A stretch of 64,000 nt of DNA from Gossypium raimondii (Eukaryota > Streptophyta > Magnoliopsida > Malvales > Malvaceae), in NCBI RefSeq assembly GCF_025698545.1, contig NC_068566.1, positions 46,851,192 through 46,915,191 of the forward strand, read 5' to 3'. Shown piece by piece: positions 12,480 through 24,050 of this stretch (its first letter is position 1; every line of letters starts with the position of its first letter). The position numbers and the translations under genes were made by a program. The notes under the pieces are model-generated. The model had not been told where the DNA came from and ran no database searches. It worked only from the letters and a program-made list of their open reading frames with translations.

Positions 12480-12944
12480 TTGACAGTAACCCTTAAGATA
12501 TAGAAAGAAAGAGAGAGGGAAAACAATTGTGTATGAAAAAAGAATTGCCCAAAACTAAAAATTTATATTCAAAGAGAAGAGAGAGAAAGATAGGGACTAG
12601 TCTTTAGAGAGAGAAAGATGAAGAAGAGGCAGAGAGCACTTTATTTGCCTTTTTTATGATGCACGCATCCATGGCAGAGGAGGTACTTGCTGTAGCTGCA
12701 AAATTTATAACCCAATGGAACTTCAAAAATGGAGTCTTTGCTTTGAGCTTGTGAAATAGAAGCAAAAAAAAAAAATGGAGCTTTGGAGAAAAAGAAGGGT
12801 TAAAGTGAAGAAGAACAACAAAAGGAGCTATTTTGACAAATGGGTGTTTTTCTTTTAAAGCTTAGAGATTGATTTTCATGGAGTTTTCTCTCTTGTAGGA
12901 AAAAAAAACAGGGTTTTTTTTGTTGTGATTTTTTTTTTTTACAA
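12480..12944 (+). promoter_or_regulatory. GA-rich leader of the GRAS gene with short upstream ORFs
   Basis: The 460 bases before the start codon are rich in GA runs (12505-12515, 12576-12592, 12605-12617), the kind of sequence bound by plant BPC/GAGA factors. Three short upstream ORFs precede the main start: 12618-12659 (13 codons), 12656-12754 (32 codons, overlapping the first by ATGA) and 12775-12858 (27 codons). No transcript evidence is available, so the transcription start, and whether all three are in the mRNA, are inferred. The stretch just before the ATG is T-rich. Confidence 0.45.
12656..12754 (+). CDS. Candidate upstream ORF in the GRAS leader
   Basis: A 32-codon frame starting with two near-adjacent ATGs (12656 and 12659) and ending TGA at 12752-12754, 190 bases before the main start codon. 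The predicted peptide begins MMHASMAEEV and ends FALSL. A third in-frame ATG at 12671 is preceded by C at -3 and followed by G at +4. I do not recognise the peptide. It could reduce translation of the transcription factor, but could equally be a chance frame. Confidence 0.25.
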   Translation: MMHASMAEEVLAVAAKFITQWNFKNGVFALSL

Positions 12945-14828
12945 ATGCACTTTCAGTTCCAACCTAAAGTTGGGGTGGAACTTGCTGGGTTTGCTTCGAT
13001 TTATCAAGACAAGTGGGCAAAACAGCAAGAAGATAATAGTTTCAACGACCAAGAACCAACTTCTGTTCTTCATATGAGAAGCCAAAGTCCACCTACATCA
13101 GCATCAACTCTTTCTTCTTCTTTCAACGGCGGATCCGGGGGCGGCGGTAGCGGCGGTAATTTCACTACTACCACCATTGTACCACCTGAAAGTACCCAAC
13201 TTGAGTTTCAACCGATCCAAAGTGAACTAGACCTTGTTACAACAGGTCCTGTTGGTGTTCAAAGATGTAACAATCTTGGTATAGAAGATTGGGAAGCTAT
13301 GTTATTCGAGTCAACTGTGTCACCGAGTCAAGACCAAAACTCACTCCTCCGTTGGATCGCCGGTGATGTTGATGACCATGGCCTTAAACAACTTCTTCAA
13401 ACTGGTCCTGATTTTATTCCCGGGTTTGACCCGATGGATCCTGGTAATTTGGGTTATTTTCCTCAAAATCCAATCTTTACTTCACCACCTGAAAGTATTG
13501 GCCTTTATCAACAACTTGAAAACCAGGAAATGAAACCCCAGATTCTAAATCCCCAAAATCCCAACTTTTTCTTACCATTTCCACAAGAACAACAACCATT
13601 ACCAAAGAGACTCAATCATGGTCAGATCCCAAAGCTACCATTCTCAGACCATGAGTTATTTATCAAAAAACAACAGCTTGTTGGGTTTCAAGAACAGAAG
13701 CCATTAATGGTGTCTCAACAACAACAAGCAGCCACATTGTTGGACCAGCTTTGTAAAGTAGCAGAGATGGTAGAGACTGGGAATTTCTCACACGCGCAAG
13801 GGATATTGGCGCGGCTCAATCACTTGTCTCCAGTAGGCAAAACATTTCAACGGATTGGTTTTTACTTCAAGGAGGCATTACAATTACTACTCCTCATGTA
13901 TAACAATACCCCAGTCTCGAAAAATCCGACACCTTTTGATGTTATCTTCAAAATGGGAGCTTACAAGGTCTTTTCCGAGGTTTCGCCGTTCGTTCAATTT
14001 GTTAACTTTACGAGTAACCAAGCTTTCCTTGAAGCACTCGAGAATTCCGACCGAATCCACATTGTGGATTTCGATATTGGTTTTGGTGCTCAATGGGCTT
14101 CTTTTATGCAGGAACTTCCTATGAGGAGTAAAGGAGTTGTTCCTTCATTGAGAATTACAGCTTTTGTTTCCCTTTCGACGTACCATCCTATCGAACTCGG
14201 TCTTATAAGGGAAAATCTTGAACAATTCGCTAATGGAATCGGTGTAAATTTCGAGCTTGAGGTACTTAACTTTGATTGTTTAGATCAAAACCCTTATTCA
14301 TTGCCTATGTTTCGAATGAATGAAAACGAGGCGCTTGCTGTGAACTTTCCCGTTTGGTCTGCTTCGTATCGACCTTCTATTTTGCCTAATCTGTTACGGA
14401 TTGTGAAGCAGCTTAGACCGAAAATTGTGGTGTCTTTAGACCGAGGGTGTGATAGGAATGATCTGTCATTCCCACAACATATAATCAATGCATTTTATTC
14501 ATATATAAGCCTGTTGGAATCACTTGATGCAGCCGTTAACGTAACTTCCGACGCCATAAACAAGATCGAGAGGTTCCTTATTGTGCCTAAAATCGAAACC
14601 ACAGTTTTGGGTCGTTTGCATTCACTCGAGAAAATGCCACCATGGAAGACCCTATTTGCTTCAGCCGGTTTCACCCCTTTAACGTTCAGTAACTTCACCG
14701 AAACACAAGCGGAATGCGTGGTGAAAAGGGCTCAGGTTCAAGGTTTTCATATCGAAAAATGCCATGCTTCACTTGTTCTTTGTTGGCAACAAAAGGAACT
14801 TATCTCAGCTTCAGCTTGGAGGTGTTGA
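12945..14828 (+). CDS. GRAS transcription factor, HAM/SCL6-SCL22-SCL27 group
   Basis: A 627-aa intronless protein. Family knowledge: HAIRY MERISTEM GRAS proteins act in the nucleus, keep shoot meristems undifferentiated with WUSCHEL partners, and are silenced by miR171. The N-terminal ~260 residues are disordered and rich in Gln, Pro, Ser and Gly (a Gly run at 62-71), with a conserved-looking 'GIEDWEAMLFES' patch (112-123). The GRAS domain follows: first leucine-rich region about 262-320 (ATLLDQLCKVAEMVETGNFS, then ILARLNHLSP), a VHIID-type core IHIVDFDIGFGAQW (371-384), and a SAW end (CWQQKELISASAW, to the C-terminus). The GRAS length is complete and no frame breaks are seen. The start was chosen as the first in-frame ATG before conserved sequence. 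The N-terminus (MHFQFQPKVG) differs from the MPLPF-type start I recall for relatives. It converges with the VAP gene 14.7 kb downstream. Confidence 0.95.
   Translation: MHFQFQPKVGVELAGFASIYQDKWAKQQEDNSFNDQEPTSVLHMRSQSPPTSASTLSSSFNGGSGGGGSGGNFTTTTIVPPESTQLEFQPIQSELDLVTTGPVGVQRCNNLGIEDWEAMLFESTVSPSQDQNSLLRWIAGDVDDHGLKQLLQTGPDFIPGFDPMDPGNLGYFPQNPIFTSPPESIGLYQQLENQEMKPQILNPQNPNFFLPFPQEQQPLPKRLNHGQIPKLPFSDHELFIKKQQLVGFQEQKPLMVSQQQQAATLLDQLCKVAEMVETGNFSHAQGILARLNHLSPVGKTFQRIGFYFKEALQLLLLMYNNTPVSKNPTPFDVIFKMGAYKVFSEVSPFVQFVNFTSNQAFLEALENSDRIHIVDFDIGFGAQWASFMQELPMRSKGVVPSLRITAFVSLSTYHPIELGLIRENLEQFANGIGVNFELEVLNFDCLDQNPYSLPMFRMNENEALAVNFPVWSASYRPSILPNLLRIVKQLRPKIVVSLDRGCDRNDLSFPQHIINAFYSYISLLESLDAAVNVTSDAINKIERFLIVPKIETTVLGRLHSLEKMPPWKTLFASAGFTPLTFSNFTETQAECVVKRAQVQGFHIEKCHASLVLCWQQKELISASAWRC
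13802..13822 (+). promoter_or_regulatory. miR171 target site in the GRAS mRNA
   Basis: This 21-base site (starting GATATTGGCG and ending GCTCAATCA) is the exact reverse complement of the canonical plant miR171 (UGAUUGAGCC...). It encodes the ILARLNH part of the first leucine-rich region (residues 286-293), the position known for miR171 sites in SCL6/22/27. Cleavage of such a site by AGO1 is established for the Arabidopsis homologues; here it is inferred from perfect complementarity. Confidence 0.95.
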
Positions 14829-15311
14829 GGAACAACAGCATCGGAACCAGCAGGGGAGGTTCGTTTTTTTTTTAATTTAGCAACTCACAATCTATATATC
14901 GACTCTAGCTCGTAGTACGAATTTAACTCGAATATCATTTACTAAACTATGCTATGCTTTTTTTTATGACTTGATCAATACAATGTGATTTGCCTTTGCT
15001 TGTGAGTGTCTCTCTTCTGCTGTTTATGGACACATTGATATTGCTGTTATGGTATTTATGGTGTCTTCTTTTTCGATTTCATTTCGGATTTTTCGGTGAG
15101 AAAAGCTGTATTTTCTTCTGGTTTAAAGGTGGTGAATGGTGATGAATTGTTGTATGTTTGACAAGCAAAAATGAATGTTGAAATTGCAAATACAACTTAC
15201 TAGAATTTTAGTGTTTTTTTTATATGTTTTTGAGTTATGAAGTTGTATGTTAAAAACTGCCTTGTACCGTGGAGGCCTTTACATTAGGAGTCGGATTGTA
15301 TTTTGTTCTCA

Positions 15312-15555
15312 CTACTAAAAAAAAGAGCAAATTAGTTCTTATACATTAAATGAACAAGTAAACTGGTTTTTTTGTTAAAAATTCATCCATTTCTATTGCT
15401 AAAAATTAGTTTTGTACGTTTCGTGATGTACACGTAGCATGCCATGTGTCACTTTTTAGTTTTTAGTAGTACAAGTGGATGAATTTTTTAACAAAAATGG
15501 CTAATATGTTCTTTGAATTAATGTATAAGGGCTAATTTGTTCATTTTCTAAGTAG
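15312..15555. mobile_element. MITE 0.5 kb downstream of the GRAS gene
   Basis: A 244-bp foldback. The left end 'ctactaaaaaaaagagcaaattag' mirrors the right end 'ctaatttgttcattttctaagtag'. Inner arms 'gttaaaaattcatccatttctattgctaaaaa' and their partner continue the pairing up to a central 'gtacacgtagcatgccatgtgtc'. A related half-copy occurs at 59420-59580. No clear target duplication. Confidence 0.6.
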
Positions 15556-16804
15556 AGGGGTTAAAATTTAATTTAACTCGATCTTCATCCCGTACCCAAT
15601 TAAAGATAGGGTGATGTCTTGATATTGTGCACTTTCTTAGGCTCTAATGGAGTTGCCAATTTACAATGCCTATATTACCATGTATATGAAATGACAAAGT
15701 GCTATTTTATCATTATTACTAGCTAGTTGTCCGGGTTTAAACTCGGCTTATATATTGTTTCAAAGAGTTAATTCGGTTCATGCAATTATTTTTAAGAGGT
15801 GTACATTAGCTCAAAGAGTTAAATCGAGAAAGCTGTTTCGAACCCAGCGTCCCTTAAAAATTTATAAATAAATCAATATAAAATTTGTAGACAAGAGGCC
15901 ATAAAAAGACAAGTAGACAGAAAGACACCTAAGATTAACTAAATTTTGCTCCTAATCACATGGGGCATGTTTCATTCAATTTGTAATCTCATCATAAAAA
16001 AATAGAAGATTGTCCATTAAATTTAATGAAAATTCTTGTAATATTATGCCATCTATGCATATAAAATGCAGTGTATTATGGACCGCCACAAATATATAAT
16101 CATAGTTTATAATCCTTTCAATTTATTTTCCCTTAAAAGAATAGTAAATAAATAAAGGTAAACGTCAGTTTCACTGAAACCCCAACACTCTCGTATTGAA
16201 ATCATTGCAAAGTCAACCAACCTCAATAATCGATATTCGATAGAGATTTACTATTAATTATTTAATTTAATTTTATTTTTATATATTATTAATATTTTCA
16301 AATATAAGAAAGATGGTAGTTGGATTTGATAAAGGAGAAATAAAAATATACTAATATTTAAATAAGTTGTTTTTTATAGACCATAAAAAAATAAAATCCT
16401 TTTTTTTTATATCATAAAGTTTTTTTTTTTTTGCTATTTTTGGGCTCACCTTAGGAATTTAAAAATAATAGAAAAAGTAAAATAAAATACTAATTGTATG
16501 GCTAGGCCCAATCAAGATACTAATATGTTAGCTGGCTGTGAGCCATATATTATGGTTCAAGTTGTCTAATGCTGAAGTGGTCCACACAAGCTACATGAAT
16601 GTGAGTGTTAAATATAAAAATATATTAATATAAATATTTATTATTTAGAATTTTAATATGTTTAATATAATTATATTTTGTACTAACTAAAATATGTATT
16701 GAATATGGATATATTAAACGGTATAATTAATTTTAATTGGATTATGCTTTTTAATAATCATATTATTATTATTAGATTATATCGAACCCAAGAGGTAGGA
16801 AAGA
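15556..16804. other. Intergenic DNA, no gene seen
   Basis: AT-rich, with poly-A and poly-T runs. No coding region, RNA gene or well-defined repeat is supported. Confidence 0.5.
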
Positions 16805-17345
16805 AAATACATTTGGGATGTTTGGTAAACAGAGTTTTGGACTTCTTCTAGCTGATTCGGGTACAAATAAAGGATTGGATTGTCAAACTCTTTAATTGTA
16901 GTGTTTGGTGGATGGAAGTTTATAAGAGCTTATTGAGCTAAAACCTCTAAAATAAAAAACTTTAGGATGGATAACTTTGTTTAATAGCTGATTGGGAATA
17001 AGATATATGAAATGACATATCTGACTATGCTCGCTAAAAAATTACTCCCTTTGTCACATATACTCAAACCTAATAGGGGTGCCAAGATATCAATAACTTC
17101 TCTTATCCCATTTTCACTTTCACCTCCAAAGTTCAAAGTAAATCTCAAAAAAAAAAAATTCACCATGAATCTACAAAAATCAACATTGTCGCGAGAAATT
17201 TTCAATCGAGCTTATTTATTTTACACATATTAACTTTCAGCTATTAGCTAAATTTACCAAACGCTTTTAAATAAACAATTAATATAATCAATTGATCAAA
17301 CCAACTACAATCAACTAATAACTATTAGCTAATTGTTAAACAAGG
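16805..17345. repeat. MITE-like repeat with 'tgtttggtaaa' ends
   Basis: The left end ('gggatgtttggtaaacagagttttgg') and the complement of the right part ('gaccttgtttaacaattagctaatag...gcgtttggtaaatttagctaatagctg') carry the recurrent 'gtttggtaaa/agctaatag' words of a common plant MITE group. The inverted-repeat structure is worn. Overlapping frames at 16981-17233 are in the repeat and are not counted as genes. Confidence 0.4.
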
Positions 17346-19509
17346 TCATTATATAAAATATATATTCATTAATTCATTAATTAAATCATGATGGATTAAT
17401 AAAAGATTTATGTATAAATCTTGATTAATATCAGGGTTAATATTTAGAGAATTTGTTTATTTTAAGTAGGATTTTATTTTTTATTTAAAGATTTTATTAA
17501 AAAATATTAAAAGATAAAAATATCACTATAATAATATTTATTATTTAAAAAATTTTATTATTGAGTTTGCGTGGAGTGTCGCTTACGTTAACTATGACTA
17601 GTTTTTGTTTTAAACACAGAAATCACATGTTCAACCTTTATGACATATGTATCATATCCACCCATGCATTTTTAATTAACTCAAATGGGTCCTTTTCTCC
17701 TTTACTTTTTCCATTAAGTTTTAAAAGTTTTGGCCTTTCCAATTTGTGTCAATTTCAATCATTGTAAGTTTAAGTTGTTCCGAGTTCAAATCATTTAAGT
17801 TTTAGTTATTTTAGGTAAGATATTTGAGTTTTTCATATCGAGGCATTATTGGTTTAGATAATTTTGAATTTTGATCACTTCATCTTAAGCTTGAGTTAAT
17901 TTTAGTTAAAGATAATTTAGTTTCAAGTCAATTTAAATCGGGGTTAAACAAGTTCGAATTGTTCACTTCTATAATTAATCTGAATTAGAATGAGTTTAAA
18001 TTTAAATTGATCAGATAAAAATTTTGAGATTGAGTACATACCATGTCGAGTTTTTTTTTTTTTTTTTAGTTTGGGTTTTGTTTAAATTTTTATAAAAATG
18101 GAATCACCTACCAAATGATTGTAGGGTGCCCCTTTCAAATTGTCACATTGGCCATACAACAATGCCACAAATAGGGTTAGTGGTTGTTTCTATCATGTAC
18201 TTCTTTCTATATTATTGTTAATAAAAAATAAGTTGACCCAACAATATTTCCAAATCAAACAATGTAAGTTGACTCAATAAAACCATATTCCTCACCTAAC
18301 AATGATGGGTTTGATGAGGAGCAACTTGCAAATTGTTTTTTTTTTTAAATATTTGCTTTGACAAGAACATAATACATCATTGTTTCATATAAAATCAATT
18401 TTAATACAATGCAAAAGTCAAAATAAAATGTGTATACTTTTATTACAACAGTTGATAAGAGTAGTTATGTTTTTTGGACATTGTTTTTGGTAGTTGGTAT
18501 ATTATTATTTAAATTTTAAAATTTAAGTTGAGTTTTAACACTGTTAAAATTATAGATTAAATTTACGTTTATTATAATATCATTCTTTTAGTTATATTGC
18601 TACCAAGTGAATTTTTTATTTCAAAATATCACACCAATAAATTAAACAAATAATAATAATAATAGTGTTAACAGTTGAATTTGAATTTTGAAGGTGAAAA
18701 AGTAGAAAAAACAAAATTGTGAAAGTAAAAGTGCAAAGAAATCGCACTTTAAGATAATAGATAAAACGAAATTCCTTGAATGAGAGTTGCAATTTATTAA
18801 AGGATCTATAGACAATTTTTTAAATTTGTAACTATATAATTTTTTATTGAGCTAAATAAATAAAAAATACATGTCTAATTTAGGATTTTCTTTTAGATGG
18901 ACGGTAAAATTATTTTTAGTGAAAAACAATAATGACAGTGAAATTGAGTATTGTAATAATGAGGTGAGAACGAAAGATGGCTATTATTTTCTCAACTGAA
19001 GTATAATTCATCAGTGAGAAAAATTAACTCCAACCCGATGCAAACATCCAAATAAAACGTAATATTTGTTATCCTAACATGGCTTTTCAATACAATCAAG
19101 AGAAAAATGAGCTAAATATACTTCATCGGTCTCAATTGGGCATCTAAAGGCACCATAAGTCAAGTCCAAAGTAAAAATACCAAATTCTTGGATTTGAAGA
19201 TACATTTACATCATGTTAGTTTTTAAAATTATTGTGAGTAGACTTATCCATAGATTAGACTACTCATTTAATTTATGTTTGGATAAGATAACTTTCACCT
19301 TAGGCCGGTTTGATTTAATCCGACTTCAAATCAAGCTAGATCGAATTTATCCTCTAGCTTGACCCATGAACATTCCAATCACGAACATTGATAATTACAC
19401 GATCACAATATGAAAAGCATGATTAAAGAACACGTGAAACAAAAATTACAAAAACTTATTATAATCATCCAAATGTCCAAGAAAGAGCGATAGGAAAAAT
19501 GGTTATATC
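17346..19509. other. Intergenic DNA, no gene seen
   Basis: AT-rich sequence with homopolymer runs (T run near 18050-18066). A frame at 17561-17767 has no recognisable features. Several stretches (17760-18010) are worn, low-complexity repeat-like sequence. Confidence 0.5.
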
Positions 19510-19700
19510 ACTATTCGAGACCTTAACTTGGCAACGATTATTATATTGTGCCTAAACTTTCTTTTTGTCCAAGTTAATATTTGAATTTGGCAATTGCTTC
19601 TATATTAAGACCTGAACTAGGCAATTGTTTTCACATTTTTTTTGTCCAAGTTAATCCCTAAACTTGACAGGAGTTTAACTTAGACTAAAAAAAAATTTCT
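19510..19700. repeat. Repeat with drifting tandem units
   Basis: Two or three tandem units of the form 'cttaacttggcaacgatt...tttttgtccaagttaat' (starting near 19513, 19583 and 19612) make a worn tandem repeat. The same words, reversed, are at 5470-5600, and relatives are near 21940-22020 and 34120-34340. Confidence 0.45.
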
Positions 19701-19967
19701 AAATTCAAGCCTCAAACAAGAGAATCATACCAACATGAGAATAAAACCTTGGGAGACATTAATAATGTCATTGATGCTTTCAACTCTTACTCTCAAACCC
19801 TTAACTTGTTCTCCACTGTTCCTTTCATCTCCTCAAACCAAGCAATTACAAAGAATACATAAGATAAGATTATCTTGTTGGAGACAATAAAAAGACATTT
19901 TGGATAAGTTGAATTAAGTTGTACTTAGAACAACCAAGAAAAGCCTTTGTAAAATTCCATGATTCGA

Positions 19968-19968
<1 letters not shown>

Positions 19969-20003
<35 letters not shown>
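19969..20003. repeat. (TA)n microsatellite
   Basis: An uninterrupted run of about 17 TA units. The open frames read through it on both strands (19919-20281 and 19925-20182) are artefacts of this run and its surroundings. Confidence 0.9.
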
Positions 20004-20005
<2 letters not shown>

Positions 20006-23000
20006 CACGTCATATACGATTATAATTTCGAAAACATGACAATGATAACACAGATCGGTTGGGGGATGATGATATACAATTTCAAAGACATTATTCGTCA
20101 TTATCGACATTGGGTGTTCAAAATATGGCAGAACCTGTCCTTTAGACAAGGACAGATGAAGCTGTTGTTGACGACAAAGCACTTAAAAACAACACTTCAC
20201 CATTGGAAGTATAAAGACAAGACTGCTTTGGGTTGTTTTTTATTTGGTCTAATTTTACTTTTAGTTCCTTTGTTATGTTGATATTTTAGATTTAAGTTCT
20301 CTATTTTCCTTTTTTTTTTTCATTTTTGAAATTAATATGTACATTTTTATAATGTAATTAGTAGGTCCAAATTGAGGGGTGAATGCAAGGGGTAGGTGAC
20401 CCCTCCAAATGGTAAAATTGCTTTTAAGGTCCCTTGAAAAATTATAAAAATATAAATTAGTGTAATGATAAAATTTTCTTTTGCATACCCCTCAATGGTT
20501 TATAATACAATTTTGATCCTGTCTTCACCCTATCCAAATTGCTAATATGGTTAATTGCTACTATTAAATCCTCTAACAATATTAATTGTTAATTGATAAT
20601 TGTGTTAATTGTGTTATCAATTTCATCGAACCCACGTAATTACTTTAACAGCGGCAAAAATTATTATTATATTTATAATTTAAATATTTAACTACAAAAA
20701 TAAATTTACCTTAAATCCTAAATGTTAGCTCTAAATCCTAAATTTCAAACCCTAAATAATAAATCTTATAAACTAAAATTTAAATCCTAGCCTTACATCT
20801 CAAAAGAAAATACGTATCTAATGATTGAAACTGATCCATGTATTCCGAAAGGAATGATTGTCGATCATTGTATAAAATTTTCGCAATAATTAAATAGTGT
20901 GATCAATTTGAACTTATTACTAATATTATAAAAATAGAAAAACTAAATAAAGTCAAACTAAAGCAGAGGAATTAAAATCGCAAATTTTAGCTTTAGTACA
21001 AGGACTAAAATTCTTATTTCACCTTTTTATTTTTTGTGGGGAAGGGCTTTTGTTATCAACAAGCTTCCTAAGAGTGAGAGCTTTTTTATTTTTATTTTGG
21101 GGACAAAACATAGATGCTCTTCCATCTGTTGGCTCTCCTAACCCTTCAATCATGTTGCCCAAAGCACTTGGGTGGGTTATCACTTGCATGCCCACCCCAT
21201 CAAACCCTACTTGCTAATCATCCTTTGAATATATATATATATATAATATTGTATTATCAAACGAAAATTATTTTTAAAGATTAGCCATAGTTATCACTTT
21301 TCACTTTGATTATCAAGTTAAGCACCATGTTTTTTTTAGGTCATTTCTCTATCTAATATTCTTTGCATTGGTGGAAAAGAGATGCTAGAGTTGCATCAAC
21401 TAAAACTCTCTATTGATAGAGTTCAAAATGAATGGTCTTTCAATGATTCAGGTTAAATTTTTTTTAAAGATTAAATTGATGTTTATTTGTATTCAAACTC
21501 TTAAAAAGTATTAATCCGTGAAGATATAAATGAATAGCAGGAATGTTCATGAGGCGAGACCATCCCGCCTCAAATCTTATTTAATACATTAGCATCTAAT
21601 TTTAATCCTAACCCCTAAATGATTTCTTTTGATATGTCTTGACTTGATATGAATATTTACAAAATGTTTTATATTATGTTAATTTTTGTGAAAGTAAATA
21701 AATATATTTATAAGATCTTATAAAATTAAAATGATGGTAAAAATGTATAAGATATTTTGATAATCATAATTTTATTTATTTTAAATGGTAATTAAGAATT
21801 TTAAGATTTTTAATTTTTAAAAGAAATTTACATAAACTAACTAGGGTATTTGACGGTATTAATAATTTGAACTAAAATTAGACTTTAATAATAATATGAG
21901 GGTCTATGTCAAATTAAATTATAGAGTTTAAAGGAAAAAATATTTAGTCTCTAAACTTGTAAATTTTTCAACTTAATCCTTGAGCCTTTTTGGTCTACAT
22001 TAATTTTGAAATTTGACGGTTTTCTCAATTTTAAATCCGTGATGACATGACACTTTTAAATTATACTACATCATCATCTAAAAAATTATAATTTTCCATA
22101 AAAATTTAGGTTATGACACAATATAATTGCAAAGATAAACCTCATAAGTTGACCATCATATGTAGTTTAGATAAATGGGTAAACCACATTTATCTAAATT
22201 GAACTAGGCTGATTGAATCATGAACTGATATGGATTAATAGAATTGAATCGTTCAAACCGATCAAACCAATAAACTGATGACCTAATCGATTCAACCACC
22301 AATCTAATTCTGAAAATATGAGTGAAGATGAGGTTGATTGGTACTTGTGTGCAAGGAAAGTTGGGGACTTTTTTTCCCCTTTTATAGATGCTTTTGCCAC
22401 TATATATCTCTTCCATTGTTTTTATGTCTCTTTTATATATATATATATATATATATAATTAGTGAGCGTGAGAAAAACGCATTTACTTTGATTTATAAAG
22501 AAGAACAATAAAAGTAAGCATTCATGTCCAAAAAAGCCATTAAAACGATAGGACCCAAACCCTAACACACACATACACCCTTCTCTTCTGTCATTTCAAT
22601 CTCAAAAAATGTGTCCTCATGGGGACCTATTTGTACCATTTTTTTCTTCTTTTTCTTTGAACCATACAGCTAAGTGGAGAGCTTTGGTTCCACACAAAAT
22701 ACACCCTTAATGGACAACTTAGGTGTCTTCAAAATGATGGGTCCTTTTTCTCCTCTTTCTTTATCATCGAATTTGTCCGCAAACAGTATAAGAGAGTAGT
22801 GGTTAAATCTCTTGTTAGTATTTTTAAAAATTAACGATCAAATTTTATTTTCGTCATCTTAATTTTGTAAAATGTACCCAAAAGGAAGTTTATCTATATC
22901 TCTAATTCTGAATTTAGATTTTATATTTTAAAAAAATTGAGAAGTTAGTCCAATTTTTGGACAATGCTAAACATTGTCACTAAAATTTCGGAATCAATAA

Positions 23001-23439
23001 AACCCAGTAACTCACTATTTATATGCAATGAATTAGTAAAATGCAGCATATCAACAATTTATATACAAAAAAAAAAGTAGTTGTTTAAGTTCATGTGTTT
23101 ACCAAAATATGAAGAAAAATTCTGAAGTACAACAATCATATTCTTATAAATTAAGGGAATAACTTCTCGATTTTCATAAAATAAATGAATGAAATTTCGT
23201 TTTATTTATAGCTTGAGTCATTTTCATGGATGGGCTAACATTTTGTTATTGGAAAAGATATTATATAGTTAGTGACAGTTTTGGTTCCATCTATTACCAG
23301 CTATTACTTTCTCCCGGTGGTCGATCCCTCTTATTGTTCCAAAAATTTTCAATCTTCTTTTGCTTTCTTTGCCCTACACTCATTTGTTGGTATCAACTAA
23401 ATAATAAAGGGTTATTTTTCACCACACATTCCTAAGCTA
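20004..23439. other. Intergenic gene desert with short TA microsatellites
   Basis: No gene is supported. TA runs occur near 21229-21245 and 22434-22458. Worn repeats include a 'taaacttgtaaatttttcaacttaatccttgagc' piece near 21940 and a 'ggttca/gatcgatt' piece near 22205-22310. Open frames at 22204-22416 and 23226-23435 show no domains. Confidence 0.5.
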
Positions 23440-24050
23440 TCACTCAGATTTTAAATTGACTCTCAAACTTCAAAGCTTTCTAATTAAGCCCTCAAGTATC
23501 AGATTGTATCAATCATGCCAGTTTATTTAAAACATGTGAATCAAATTGTAAACAAGTATATACTTACTACATGGAAATCTATGCGTTCACAATTTGAGGT
23601 AGGTTCTTTAATTTAACATGACATATTTAAGTTGTACATGCATTATGTTGAGGAAGAAGGAAAGGGGGTGAAGGTGACTTTTTCAATAAGAAGATCCTCG
23701 TTCTCTCGTGCACTTGGGTTTATATAAGGGTTGTCTGTTGCCTTATAATATCACATGGCAGACCATATAGTTGTGTGGACAAATCAGAGGTCAAGTCCCA
23801 AATGACCACTGCTGTTGCAGGTTGATTGTCGTTATGGTACGTGTTGCGTGGTCTCACTTCTGTCGTTATGGTACGTGTTCAACTTGATCTACGTGGTTTG
23901 AATATACTCTACGTTAGATTCAAATGCCTGATTTAATGACTAGGTTTATGGAAAGATCAATTTAAAATCTAAGTCATAATTTGAGGATATCGAGTGCAAT
24001 TAACCAAATAATACATCATGCCAAATGTTTGAGAGTGACACTAACAAAAA
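23440..24050. repeat. Composite repeat with foldback ends and a TATA-bearing insert
   Basis: The ends resemble the 10015-10500 and 12003-12424 repeats: 'taaattgactctcaaacttcaaagc' on the left, 'atcaatttaaaatctaagtcataatttgagg' on the right. The middle (23640-23900) is less AT-rich. It contains a TATA-like 'gggtttatataaggg' (near 23718) and a short direct repeat 'gtcgttatggtacgtgtt' at 23829 and again about 34 bases on. The insert could be a piece of an LTR; this is only a suggestion. Confidence 0.35.

Noticed and set aside
19919..20281. 120-codon frame on plus strand and an opposed minus frame
   Set aside because: Both read through the TA microsatellite; remaining sequence has no recognisable domain.
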